NCBI GenBank assembly: GCA_001970955.1
Contig: MPUH01000017.1
Location: forward strand, 1 to 64,000
Direction of reading: 5' to 3'
DNA from: Stentor coeruleus
Taxonomy: Eukaryota; Ciliophora; Heterotrichea; Heterotrichida; Stentoridae
DNA: 64,000 bases
The notes below the pieces were generated by a model that was not told the origin of the DNA, ran no database searches, and saw only the letters and a program-made list of their open reading frames with translations. This document shows positions 1-9,531 of the stretch, piece by piece; the first letter of the stretch is position 1, and each line of letters opens with the position of its first letter. A program made the position numbers and the translations under genes.

Positions 1-56
1 AACACCCTAACACCCTAACACCCTAACACCCTAACACCCTAACACCCTAACACCCT
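1..56. repeat. Telomere, seven AACACCCT units
   Basis: Seven perfect tandem copies of the octamer AACACCCT fill the first 56 bases, giving the C-rich strand of a CCCTAACA telomere that points leftwards off the chromosome. This repeat is the published telomere of heterotrich ciliates (Stentor, Blepharisma). There is no subtelomeric satellite: the array passes straight into the 3' side of a truncated protein-coding gene. Confidence 0.97.
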
Positions 57-1992
57 TTTGCTTTCCTTAAAACAAAAAATACGAGGTATTTTATTGTTCT
101 GGATATAGAGGGTGAACTAAATAACATACACCCAATCTCAGCATTTACTTGTAAAGGTTCAAGTATTTCTACAGCACGTTTTAGATCTCGACTTTCAAGA
201 GCAAATCCAAATTCTATAAGATGTTGATCTAAACCATAACTATTTTTCCCAATTCCTTCATCTACAATAACAAAAGTCCCATTAGCATTTCTTTCAATTT
301 CTTCAACTTCACCTTTGATGTTATAAACAGTAACTTTATCTGGATCATCTATAGAATACCAAACATTAAGATTATTACGACTTTGGCTAACAACAACTTC
401 AGATTTTGGTACCCATTGAACATAAGTACAATATTGAAGTAAAGTTGATTTATTTTGTGTTTTTATATTATAAAGAAGTAATTGTCTTCTTTTATCTCTA
501 TATAAAAGTTTAGATCCTGAAGGGTTGAGTTCTAAATAATCGATTCTTGAATCATGATTTATAGTTCCTATTGAGTTTTTTGTTACTAGATCTTGTATGC
601 AAATAGTATGTGGGTCAAGTAGATAAGCAATGATTTTTGATGTGTTTTTAGACTCTTCAGTTTCGGTTTTAGAGTAGTTTAGTCGGGCTGATATAAGATG
701 TGAAGCCATTTGTTCAGTTCTACATGTCCCAAGGATTTCATTGTGTCCGTATTCAACAAGAATCAGTTCCCCGACGTTGAAAATCATACAAACCCTTTCA
801 TTACTGAAGTCGAATTTCTCTTTGCCTGAACCACGCCATTGGATTTCACTTAGACTTGAGGTTACTATGTCACCTAATAAGAGGGTATCTGAGGTATTAG
901 CGACAATATATCGATCTTTGTATATATTGATCTTAAGGATTTCAAGACCATATTCACTTCTTAGGACAACTTTCATATTTGAAGCTAGTTCTGCTACTAT
1001 AACTTGGCTTATGGAAACATAGACAAATTCGAATTTGCCTTTGTATCGAGCTTTTCTTAACAGATTTCAAAAGCGTCAACTGATCCACAAAGAGAACCTA
1101 TAATAAGCTTAGAACCATCTGGCTTCCAACATAAAGCAGTAACTGAATATAAGTTTTCAATGCTTTTAACAGCTTTTACTGCATAGTCTCCTCTTTGTGG
1201 GTTAAAACTAATCACAAAAAACTTATTGAAATTCCCTAGGATCACAGTGTCACCACTAGGATTAAAAGACCCTATTGTAAATTCTTTAACAGTAGAATCA
1301 TGGCTATAGTCCATTCTTTGAAATACACTTCCATCATCAGTATAAAAAATTATCTTCCCATCATTACCACCTGCACATATATGTTCACCCCAATCTAAAG
1401 CATAAGGTACCGAAGTATGTGTGACCAATTTTGTAAACTGTCTACTTTCAAGTGTAAACCTATATATTGACCCATCAAGTTGTCCTGAGATAATATGTTC
1501 CTCATCTTTACTACTAGCTACTGATACAACATAAGAGTCAGTTGCATATAAAGAAATCGTCTTATTAGTTTTAACTTGACCAGATTTAACTTTACCATCA
1601 GCCAGTCCAAAAATTGTATCATTTGATTTTCCTGTAGGCCATGTTAAACAAGTAACTGCTGAACTTTGTGGGTATTTGTTACATATAGATTTTCTTTCTC
1701 CCCAATCTGTACCAATTTTGTAGACAAAAACTATATTATCGCTTTGGGCTATTGCAATTTTTGTACTATCTGGAGAAAAAGCTAATGCTCGGACTACGTA
1801 TGAGGATTGGTTTTTCTCTGCGGGACGAGTTGGAAATTTGTCTTTACGTTCACCTGAGTCGTCATATAAATGTATGACTCGATCAGCAGTTGATACTGCA
1901 AGTTTTTGACCATTTGGACTCCAGGCTACGGAAGAGATTTTTTGCATTCCGTCAACAGCACTTTGCAAGTTCTTTGAATACCGAAGCTGCAT
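47..1992 (-). pseudogene. IFT172: IFT172 N-terminal fragment, cut off by telomere
   Basis: The gene encodes the N-terminal WD40 half of the intraflagellar transport IFT-B subunit IFT172, which carries cargo along the axoneme. The start is at 1992 (MQLRYSKNLQ, very close to the animal start) and a TATA-like run sits just before it. Family landmarks include FSPDSTKIAIAQSDNIVFVYK, the TALCWKPDGSKLIIGSLCG block, and downstream LLLGD, SEIQWRGSG, CMIFN and WVPKSEVVV. Near 1060 the frame slips by -1: the family sequence stops in one frame after FEIC and resumes in the next with LRKARYKGKFEF, with no fitting 15/16-nt intron. Homology is lost about 60 bp before the telomere, and the stop codon (47-49) lies inside the telomeric repeat. 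Only about 640 of roughly 1700 residues are present, with the TPR-like alpha-solenoid missing. It is probably non-functional here; a full copy is expected elsewhere. Confidence 0.9.
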
Positions 1993-3119
1993 ATTATATA
2001 TGGCGATGTTTTTTTTTGTAGAATTTGAATGATTTGGGGTTTTTTTTGAGATGCAGAAGATGGAAGGAAAGATGTGAAAGGTAGAAGGTGTTGAGTTTTA
2101 GTGATGAGGATTGAGATTATGATATGATTAGATAGATATTAGAAGAAAGTTAGGAACTTTTAATTATCCTATAAAATATCGATAAATTTATAAGTATTAA
2201 TGTCTTAAATTTTGATTTTTTCACATAACTATTTATTTGTTGGTTAATTTTCATTGAATATTCTGCACTGCTTAGAAAGCATATGAAGTTATGGATTGAG
2301 CTTTCTTCATTCTTTAATTATCAAGTTTTTTATTGTCATCTTATATTTTATTAATCCTTATTTCCACTTTTTTATCTGAAGTTTTGTTTTTACAGTCTTC
2401 CGATTTTTTTCTCGGAAAATGAGTATGATAGAAATATTATTATAAATCTGGTCAGTTCAAGTTTCTTTAATTTATTTAAAAGCTTCACTTTTTCTAGTTC
2501 CAAGTTCAATTAATGATTAAAATATAAAGACAATCATAGGAAATATAGACAAAAACTATTATTGGAAATAAATCTCCGTAGCCTATATACAAAAATTCTG
2601 AATATTATAATAAAACTCAATTATATAATCATTATACCATAAATAAAAAGTTGATTAACCCATACATGTTCAACAAAATAATAATGTAGGAAAATGTATC
2701 TTATAAAAAACACAATATTAAAGTCTCAAATATAATCCTTTAGAAAATTTGCTTCAGCCTTCCTTCTAAACCTACTATATTCATTGTATTTATATTCAAT
2801 TTCTTTTTGTACCATCTAGATTAAATAGTATCTCAATATCCAAAAAATAAATTGTTACAAGAGTTAGTGTCAACATAAGTGACCTATAAATTAAATATTT
2901 CCAAGACAATTTCAATAATAAAGTCTATAGAAAAACTGTATTCCAAGCAAGCAATAGCACAAACAATACCTAAACATCTGAAAATGAAAAAATAACTCAG
3001 CCACTTACCATTACAATAAAACTTCCCAAATTATTTGATTTCCCTTCTGGATTTTACGTTTAGTAAAATTTGTCTAAACAATCGTTCCACCATTATTAGA
3101 ATTATCTATTAGACTAGGA
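1993..3119. other. AT-rich spacer, no clear gene
   Basis: This spacer lies between the IFT172 start and the TMEM230 stop. It is AT-rich throughout. On the minus strand from about 3040 to 2725 there are short open stretches in different frames with membrane-protein-like composition, including a 29-codon ORF, but no single frame or splice model joins them and I recognise no family. They could be an eroded gene or chance. Confidence 0.5.
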
Positions 3120-3413
3120 CTAATCATTAAAATCAGGCAGCATCGAATAATCATATCCAGGGACGCCTCGAAGAATTTGCATAAATATCACGAGATGATA
3201 ACAACCTGGGATAAACACTAATGATGCTAAGAGCCAATAAAGACCAGAGTCTGTCACACTTCCATTGTTCCAATGAGTTAGACCAACTGAGAAAAAAATC
3301 AACCCGGAGATTGTTAAGAGAAGAGACTATATAGGATGTACTAGTAATATGGTCTTGTAAGGGATCTTACCTTGTTTACGTAAAGGAGGTGGACTCCTAC
3401 TTCTTTTTTTCAT
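3120..3413 (-). CDS. TMEM230: TMEM230-like two-TM membrane protein
   Basis: This two-exon gene encodes a 92-residue protein of the TMEM230 (DUF872) family, a small endomembrane/vesicle protein in animals. Exon 1 (3413-3342) gives MKKRSRSPPPLRKQGKIPYK. A 15-nt intron follows (GTACATCCTATATAG on the coding strand) and exon 2 runs to the stop at 3120. The spliced protein has a basic N-terminus, a first membrane segment at about residues 19-38, a loop, a second segment at about 53-74, and the family's C-terminal signature FIPGCYHL ... GYDYSMLPDF (animal form: FLPGFYHL ... GYSYDDIPDF). The start is backed by the TATA-like run ATATAAT touching the ATG. Length and topology match the family. Without splicing only exon 2 is visible as an ORF, so simple ORF calling would miss the true start. 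Confidence 0.85.
3327..3341 (-). other. 15-nt intron in TMEM230
   Basis: The coding strand reads GTACATCCTATATAG: GT-AG ends and A at position 10. Its removal joins exon 1 in frame to the conserved two-TM core. Confidence 0.88.
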
Positions 3414-4295
3414 ATTATATAGTCGGGATTATGATGAGTGATTTTGGATTTCTAGAATTTTTGTCATTGGGCTTGTATTAGAGATTAAGTGACAAGGGTA
3501 TTATAGAGTAGGTTTTTTAGGTGATTTAGTGATAAAGGAGGTTTTTGGATTTTATGATTTTTTTGTTGTCAAAATTTTGGGATTATTTTTTGGTCGGCTT
3601 GCTTTTTTGATATGAAATGTGGAAGAAGGGTTAGATTTTATAAGATCTGGGTTTGGGGAGGAATTTAGGTTTGGGTTAAATTTGATTGGGTGCTAGTGGG
3701 ATTTTTATATGAAGGATGTAGTTAGTTTTGGAAAATGTATTGGGTTTATATAAGGAAATCATAATGTTTTTTGTATAATTTTCATGAGTTTCATATGGTT
3801 TATTAGTTTGTTGATGTTTAATTAAGAAAGTGTTAATTTTCAGGACTATTTTTTGGTTCACGTTCTATTCTCCACCCTACGTATGATTATATCATAAGCT
3901 AAAAGGGTACTTAGTATTTTATGTTTGCATACCTTGATGTTTAATTAAGAAAGTGTTAATTTTCAGGACTATTTTTTGCATACCCTGTTATTTATTTCCA
4001 AAAATTTATCCCCTAATCCTTTTACTCTTTCTTAAATCATCCTATTTCTACATCACTATTTTCATATTCAAAACCTAATCTTCTTCAAATTTAATTTCAC
4101 CCCAAAATCATAAAACTCTCTACCTAATCATCACTAAAGTCAAGCAAACACTTTTATAAACTGCCTGGGTGAAAATGTTAAAATCCTAAGAGAGTTTGTT
4201 AAACCTTTACGAAAAATTAAAGCCTTTTTTCCGATTTGTATGCACTTTACCTTTCGGGCTGATAATTGTGGTTCTGATCATCTAATATAAACTTT
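3414..4295. other. Divergent intergenic region with strand skew
   Basis: This region separates the divergent TMEM230 (minus) and cyclin (plus) genes. The left part (about 3420-3710) is G+T-rich on the plus strand and the right part (about 3990-4200) is A+C-rich, so each flank is A+C-rich on the strand of the gene it precedes. It contains the 45-bp direct repeat listed separately. I see no credible gene. Confidence 0.6.
3811..3978. repeat. 45-bp direct repeat, 123 bp apart
   Basis: The segment 3811-3855, beginning TTGATGTTTAATTAAG and ending ACTATTTTTTG, recurs exactly at 3934-3978. The second copy is followed by GCATACC, which also occurs just before it (3928-3933). It may be a real local duplication or an assembly overlap like those around the N bases. 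Confidence 0.85.
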
Positions 4296-5018
4296 ATGCC
4301 CGGATTTTCTAACAGTGTCGTTATAGAGCACTTATCCCGGCTCTTAGAAAAATCAGAAGAAGCCAAAAATGCGAATTACTTGAGTTATTTATCAGCTGGG
4401 CATATAAAAACCACCCACAGAGAAGCCCTGTTTAACTGGGTTTTAGACTTATCCCCAAATCTCAACTTTTCAGTTAGCACCGGATTATTAGCCTGTTCAT
4501 ATATCGATAGATTTCTTTCAATCAAACCAGATTTCCAAATTTCAGTATTCGAGCTTTTAGGAATATCAGCTCTAACTTTAGCTATAAAGTTCACTGAAGG
4601 TAAAACCATATCACCTCAAACTATACACAAATTATTAGATTCAAGGTATTCTATTGACGCCATTGTGACAATTGAATTGTATATACTTAAAATATTGGAC
4701 TGGAATTTGAGTATGGTTTCGCCTTGTGAACTTGTTGACACAATTATTGACTTTTCATTAGACCACCCATGTATTGGGAGGATTGTTGATACATGTCATT
4801 CTTTTGCAGTTCTTTGTTATTTAGACCCTGAAATAGCTGCAAATGGGAACTTCAACCTTGCTTTTGCAAGTATTATTCTAGCTTTAGACAGACTTGGATA
4901 TAAAGAATTTCGAACTGATTGGGTTTTAAGTCTGAATGAAACATTTATGCTTGATAGTGAAAAGCTAGATGCTACTGTAAGTATAGTACAAAACAGGTTT
5001 GAAGTAATTAATAACTAA
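4296..5018 (+). CDS. Cyclin (N-terminal cyclin box)
   Basis: The 240-residue protein carries one clear cyclin box at about residues 35-125. It contains REALFNWVLDL, the equivalent of the R..LVDWLVEV helix that binds the kinase, then LLACSYIDRFLS (family form LAVNYLDRFLS), LLGISALTLAIKFTE (usually LVGxxAxLIAxKYEE) and the ILKILDWNL motif. A second, weaker helical half follows. It should act as a regulatory subunit of a cyclin-dependent kinase, but the short length and the absence of a destruction box or LxCxE motif prevent a class assignment (D/A-type lineage possible). The ATG is preceded by ATATAAACTTT, a TATA-like run common at starts in this window. Single exon. Confidence 0.85.
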   Translation: MPGFSNSVVIEHLSRLLEKSEEAKNANYLSYLSAGHIKTTHREALFNWVLDLSPNLNFSVSTGLLACSYIDRFLSIKPDFQISVFELLGISALTLAIKFTEGKTISPQTIHKLLDSRYSIDAIVTIELYILKILDWNLSMVSPCELVDTIIDFSLDHPCIGRIVDTCHSFAVLCYLDPEIAANGNFNLAFASIILALDRLGYKEFRTDWVLSLNETFMLDSEKLDATVSIVQNRFEVINN

Positions 5019-5495
5019 TAATCACTGAAATATTATATAATAAAATGTTGTATTTTTTTTTTAGAAGGAAATTAGGTTAGTGTGTTGTTAGGGTGATAAG
5101 AATATTTAGTTATGGTTATAAAATTATGTTAATATATTTTATATGTTTTTTTGTGATAAAAGTTCTGTTTGAGTTTTTCTAGTTGGTTTCTAAGAATATT
5201 TTTAGGATTTTTATAAGTTGGATACTGAAATATAAGAGTTTATAATAAACTTACTGGAAAAAATAAACTGGATTTTTGTTACTCTTACTAACATAATGCA
5301 TGTGTTAGAGTAATAAGAGGATTTGTGCTATAGTGAATTAAAATATTCAAACCCAGTGCCAATTTGGTTTTGGAATATTTTCATCGTATCTAACATAAAA
5401 AAAACATCAATTCCTATGCAATTTTTTTCATTCCTAAGCCATTTTTCTAAGCTAATACTATAAAACAAACTTTTTTCTCCCTAAAAATGTTAAAA
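5019..5495. other. Convergent spacer
   Basis: AT-rich tail-to-tail spacer between the cyclin and the centrin-like gene. I see no ORF, RNA gene or repeat in it. Confidence 0.6.
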
Positions 5496-6008
5496 TTAAC
5501 CATAAACCTTCTTAGTCATGACTTTATAGAAATCTTCAAAAGTCAATTCTGGCTTTCCTAAACTAGAAATCCTTTCAAGAGCATGGGCAAGTTCTTCTTC
5601 AGTCATACTCTCACCAAGTTCTCTAGCAACTCTAGTCAAAGCTTTAAGGGTTATGTTTCCAGTACCTTCAGCGTCGAATAAGTCAAGGATTCTTTGAACA
5701 CCTTCTTTGGATTCTCTGTTTCCAAGTCTATCGTTAATGTGTCCTAAGAATGAATCGAAATCAATTTCAGCACCAAGTTCTTCAATACCGGCGAGTAGTC
5801 TGAAAATTGTGGGTGACTGATCTCTGCCTAGAGAGTTAAGAGCAGCTTGGACTTCCTTAGGATCAATGGTTCCTGAACTATCAAGATCAAAAAGATCGAA
5901 GGCTTCCTTGCAGTCTTTGATTTCATCTTCAGTCAATTTGATTTCAACTTCTGGTTTCTTAGGGGCTGCTTTACCTGCGTCTTTACCTTTGACTACTTTT
6001 TTCGACAT
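5496..6008 (-). CDS. Centrin-like EF-hand protein
   Basis: The 170-residue protein belongs to the centrin/calmodulin superfamily. A Lys-rich N-terminal tail (residues 1-20) leads into EF-hand 1, whose loop D41-LDSSGTIDPKE-52 is canonical for calcium binding and is followed by the centrin-style spacing. EF-hands 2-4 can be aligned (ELGAEIDFDSF; DAEGTGNITLKA; KPELTFEDFYK) but have lost key acidic ligands, including the position-12 Glu of hand 3. Only the first hand is thus likely to bind calcium strongly. The C-terminus KKVYG resembles the centrin KKTSLY end. In ciliates centrins build basal-body and contractile myoneme filaments; that role is inferred. Heterotrichs are known to have large centrin families, so this is probably one divergent member. 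Confidence 0.88.
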   Translation of the reverse strand: MSKKVVKGKDAGKAAPKKPEVEIKLTEDEIKDCKEAFDLFDLDSSGTIDPKEVQAALNSLGRDQSPTIFRLLAGIEELGAEIDFDSFLGHINDRLGNRESKEGVQRILDLFDAEGTGNITLKALTRVARELGESMTEEELAHALERISSLGKPELTFEDFYKVMTKKVYG

Positions 6009-6797
6009 AATATTTATTAGCCATTAAATAGACGATTTAAATTTCCTAAACATGTCGAATTTTTACTAAACTTGTATAGGCAAAGTAAAAACTAAGATTT
6101 AAGTTTTTATCTTGAAGAAACATGATCTGATTAGGATTTCAAATTAAAATCGCTTTTCAATAATATTTTTATATGCAAGGAAAAGAGGATAATATTCGGT
6201 TTAGAAATGCTTAAGGAAAGATTTGGAATCAAATTGCAAAGAGTAGATACAGTAAAAAATAGAGTAGGAGAGGTTTGTTGTTTGTAGGCGAAAAGATTTA
6301 TTTTTGGATTTTCTTGAAAGAAAAAAATTACTTGTAGATTCGAATAAATAATTATTTTCTGATATGAAAGTGTGCTAAAATATAGTTTGCACAGGAAATA
6401 AAGCTTAGTGTTATTAGATTAACAAGCAATTTTTTTAGCTTAAATTCAAATATAATACATTATTATTATAACAATTTTTATAAACTTGGAAATTCTTCCA
6501 TTGCATAACCCAATATGAATCCTCAATCCAATAAAATAACCTCAATTTCTCAAAATCAGCCTTTTCTCTAATCCTCACCTCTAAAAATCATCAAAAATTC
6601 TCAACAAAAGGCATAGAAATTGATAATCTCCCAATAAGTATCTAACCTAAATAAAAAAAATTTACAAAAATAAATCCTCTAATATAAAATCCCTTTAAAT
6701 CATATAAAAACCTTATAAACATAATCATCCTCATCATTTCCAAACTTTAAATCTTAGCATTTCTGTATTTTAACTTTAAAGGCTGAATAATTTCACA
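6009..6797. other. Divergent intergenic region
   Basis: The region lies between the centrin-like gene (minus) and the SAM-domain gene (plus). The 250 bp before the SAM gene are strikingly A+C-rich on the plus strand. No coding sequence or RNA gene was recognised. Confidence 0.55.
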
Positions 6798-7382
6798 ATG
6801 CAAAAAAATCCTATCCAATGGTCAGTCACTGAAGTCCTCGCTTGGTTGACACATATAAACTGTTCTGGAGCTCACGATATTTTCCAATATCACAGTATTG
6901 AAGGTAAAGACCTTATCCAACTAACCGACACAGACTTGCGCTTTGACTTCAAAATCAAACGTGTCCATGATCGTAAATACCTTCTTAGATCAATCCAAGA
7001 CTTAAAAAACTCTTTTACAACCATAATCGAAGTAGAATTCAACACCCAACATTGCCGTATTCGAATCCCAGATGTTACAAGCTACACTTTTGATAGCCTA
7101 CGTAAAGATGCGGCTCGATATTTCGGGGTCAATGGGGAGAAGTCTATCTTAAAAGATCGTAAAGGTATAATCTGGGGGAATGTTTGCATAAACTGTATTT
7201 TCGATAACAACCTTCGTCAACAAGAACCTGTATTTCTAGAAGTAATAAAAGAACATGAACATTTTGATGAAGACTCAAGATTCCAAGCATCATTACATAG
7301 AAGCGAAAGCCCTTGGCTAAATGATGAAAGTGGTTATTTTAAGACTGCATCTCGTGATGATAGAGTGAAGAAGAACTTCTAA
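6798..7382 (+). CDS. SAM-domain protein
   Basis: The 194-residue protein starts with a sterile alpha motif at about residues 6-70: W-SVTEVLAWL, IFQYHSIEGKDLIQLTDTDL, then HDRKYLLRSIQDL, the typical SAM helices 1, 3-4 and 5. A second part (residues 75-150) with alternating hydrophobic strands (IIEVEFNTQHCRIRIPD, ILKDRKGIIWG) resembles a ubiquitin-like beta-grasp or DCX-like fold, but I cannot name it. The tail is acidic, then polar. SAM domains mediate self-association or binding to other SAM proteins, kinases or RNA; no specific partner can be inferred. It ends 37 bp from the convergent EML gene. Confidence 0.75.
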   Translation: MQKNPIQWSVTEVLAWLTHINCSGAHDIFQYHSIEGKDLIQLTDTDLRFDFKIKRVHDRKYLLRSIQDLKNSFTTIIEVEFNTQHCRIRIPDVTSYTFDSLRKDAARYFGVNGEKSILKDRKGIIWGNVCINCIFDNNLRQQEPVFLEVIKEHEHFDEDSRFQASLHRSESPWLNDESGYFKTASRDDRVKKNF

Positions 7383-7419
7383 AGTTTTTTTTTTAAAAAG
7401 TAATAATTAACTATACTAT

Positions 7420-9531
7420 TTATCTTTTCTTCCATTGCATTACAGCTTGATCATAGCCTCCTGCGCTGAAAAGATAATCTCCTCTTTGATTCCATTTGAC
7501 GTTCATAACATGTTCACTATGGCCACGATAAGCTAATGATTTTGCCCCTTCACTGTTAGGGAAACCAAATACTTCAACTAAACCCCAGTCGTTACCTGTA
7601 GCTACAGTATGTCCTTCAGGAGATCTGTGGACTCTATTAATATGCGTATAATCGATAACACTTCCAAAAATACCTTTGACTGGCCAGCCTAATATTAAGC
7701 TCCACTGATGCCACTGCTCATCAGCAAATTTCGTCGCCCCATCAGTAACTTGTTTTCCAGTATTACTATCCCAGAACAATAACTCATAAGCTCCACATGT
7801 TGAATGAAGAGCTGACCCATCTGCACTCCAATCAATTCCTGTAATAAAAGATGAATGTCCATGAAGTTTATGAACAAGCTTATACCCTTGTCCAACATCA
7901 TAAATATAAATAAAATTGTCATGTGACCCAACCGCTAGTTTTGAATTGTCAGGACTATAATGCATAACTTCAATCCATTCTTTAGCATCAGCTAAAGTTG
8001 CCACAATACTATCTAAAGCTTTAACACCTGATCTTACAGTAACACGACCATTATTATGACCTACAGCCAAATGTCCATTAGATCCATTCAAAGCAAGAGA
8101 ACGTGCTTGTTGATTAACCCCAGTTGTAGCCATAGTACTTGCCCCAAATCCTGCTTTTCTCATATCGCCTTTTGTTCTATCTAAAGTTCCAGTTCCAACG
8201 CATTTTCTCTGAGCGACATTCCATACTTTAATTTGGTTATCATCGCCAGTAGTGACAACCAGACCATTAGCAGAGTCAACAGCCATACCCCAAACTTCAC
8301 CATCATTATGAGATTCCATAAGGACAACTTTATTCCCCCCAGACCTTAATTCACTTATACACCCATCTCTTGTTCCAACTAAAATATTATCCCCATGAAT
8401 ATCTAAAGCTCTTGGGCAGCTTGTCAATGGATATTCTTTAACTTTATTCATTTGTCCATCAAACTCAACAATTTTATTATCTTTTCCTCCAGAAAGTACT
8501 CTATCATTAACAATAACTAAAGTGTGGATTGGATTTCCTGCTCCATGTGCTTGAACGGTTTTTTGTAAGTTTCTATCTCTCCATAAATAAAGTTGTCCAT
8601 TTCCAGCACCAGTAACACAAGTTCCATCATTAAGCCATTGTACTGCAGTCATATTTGATTGTTCACCAGCTTGGCCAAACAAACCTTTCTGGCTTTGAAG
8701 AACACCACCTGTAAAGTCCCAGAAATAGATATGTTTAATCCCTGCTGTACAAAAAACATGGCTTGTGTTATTCCAAGCTACATCCATAATTTTATCTGGT
8801 CCACCTTTAGCCTCACCAAGTTTAGCTCCAGTAGCTGCATCCCATACTGATACATAATGGTCATTGTGTAAATCAGCAACAGCTAAATATTTTCCATCAT
8901 GACTAAATCCAAGACAACTAACTCCACGTCTTCCTCTACCTAGTTTGAATTCAGCTCTTGGTGGTCCTTCAGGGTTTGTTGAGCTCCAAATACATACTTT
9001 AGGATTTGCACCAACTTCTCCAGTTGCGACAATTTCACGATTTCTTGTTATTGCTAAAGCTGTGATATCATCACTATGACCTTTAGCTGTAGTTACTAAT
9101 CCTGCTCCAAAGAAACGTTGAGTATTACTATTTTTATCAAGGACTACACCTAATGCTGCAGTCATATAGACTACTCTGTTTGGATCTGAAGTGTAAAAAA
9201 GATTCTGACGTGAATCAAAGACACGATATCCATAAACATATTCGAGTTCAAGGTTTATTGAAGGTGGGGAATTTAGTATTGAAGGAGGGTTGGTTGGAGC
9301 TTTGATTGCCCCTAGCCATGGCTTGACTGCCATTATTTGTTCGCCACCTCCTGCTGATTCGACTTCGAAGGCCCGGGCCATTGCGTCATTGTCTTCAGGA
9401 CGTTTGTCGTCACGATCGTACTGCCCGACCATTTTCCCTTGCTTGTTTGCCCTTTTAGGGTCATTTTCTAAGGCTAGTTCCCCTTCAGGTTTTCCAGAAT
9501 GAGCTTCGCTTTTTGATCCACCGCAACCCAT
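7420..9531 (-). CDS. EML-type WD40 microtubule-associated protein
   Basis: The protein is about 703 residues long and belongs to the echinoderm microtubule-associated protein-like (EML) family. I start it at the ATG at 9531, giving MGCGGSKSEA, a textbook N-myristoylation signal (Gly2, Ser6) with Cys3 available for palmitoylation; the frame stays open 5 codons further but has no earlier ATG. After a disordered linker comes a HELP-like segment (LEYVYGYRVFDSRQNLFY) and then two tandem beta-propellers of WD repeats (FSHDGKYLAVAD, VSVWDA, GHSDDIT, QIKVWN, GHSSFITGIDWSADG, GHSEHVMNVKWN), as in EML proteins. It lacks the N-terminal trimerising coiled coil of EML1-4, so it is nearer to EML5/6-type units. 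The lipid anchor suggests a link between membrane or cortex and microtubules; that is an inference. TTATAAAT lies immediately before the ATG. Confidence 0.88.
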   Translation of the reverse strand: MGCGGSKSEAHSGKPEGELALENDPKRANKQGKMVGQYDRDDKRPEDNDAMARAFEVESAGGGEQIMAVKPWLGAIKAPTNPPSILNSPPSINLELEYVYGYRVFDSRQNLFYTSDPNRVVYMTAALGVVLDKNSNTQRFFGAGLVTTAKGHSDDITALAITRNREIVATGEVGANPKVCIWSSTNPEGPPRAEFKLGRGRRGVSCLGFSHDGKYLAVADLHNDHYVSVWDAATGAKLGEAKGGPDKIMDVAWNNTSHVFCTAGIKHIYFWDFTGGVLQSQKGLFGQAGEQSNMTAVQWLNDGTCVTGAGNGQLYLWRDRNLQKTVQAHGAGNPIHTLVIVNDRVLSGGKDNKIVEFDGQMNKVKEYPLTSCPRALDIHGDNILVGTRDGCISELRSGGNKVVLMESHNDGEVWGMAVDSANGLVVTTGDDNQIKVWNVAQRKCVGTGTLDRTKGDMRKAGFGASTMATTGVNQQARSLALNGSNGHLAVGHNNGRVTVRSGVKALDSIVATLADAKEWIEVMHYSPDNSKLAVGSHDNFIYIYDVGQGYKLVHKLHGHSSFITGIDWSADGSALHSTCGAYELLFWDSNTGKQVTDGATKFADEQWHQWSLILGWPVKGIFGSVIDYTHINRVHRSPEGHTVATGNDWGLVEVFGFPNSEGAKSLAYRGHSEHVMNVKWNQRGDYLFSAGGYDQAVMQWKKR

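Noticed and set aside
117-131. Possible 15-nt intron in IFT172 (GTGTATGTTATTTAG on the minus strand)
   Set aside because: It fits the motif, but removing it does not restore IFT172 homology downstream, so there is no support.
2725-3040. Broken minus-strand coding-like pieces next to TMEM230
   Set aside because: Open stretches are in different frames with stops and no consistent splice; no family was recognised, so no gene is called.
3676-3861. 61-codon minus-strand ORF
   Set aside because: Low-complexity, Ile/Asn/Lys-rich, in a skewed flank and overlapping a direct repeat; no sign of selection.
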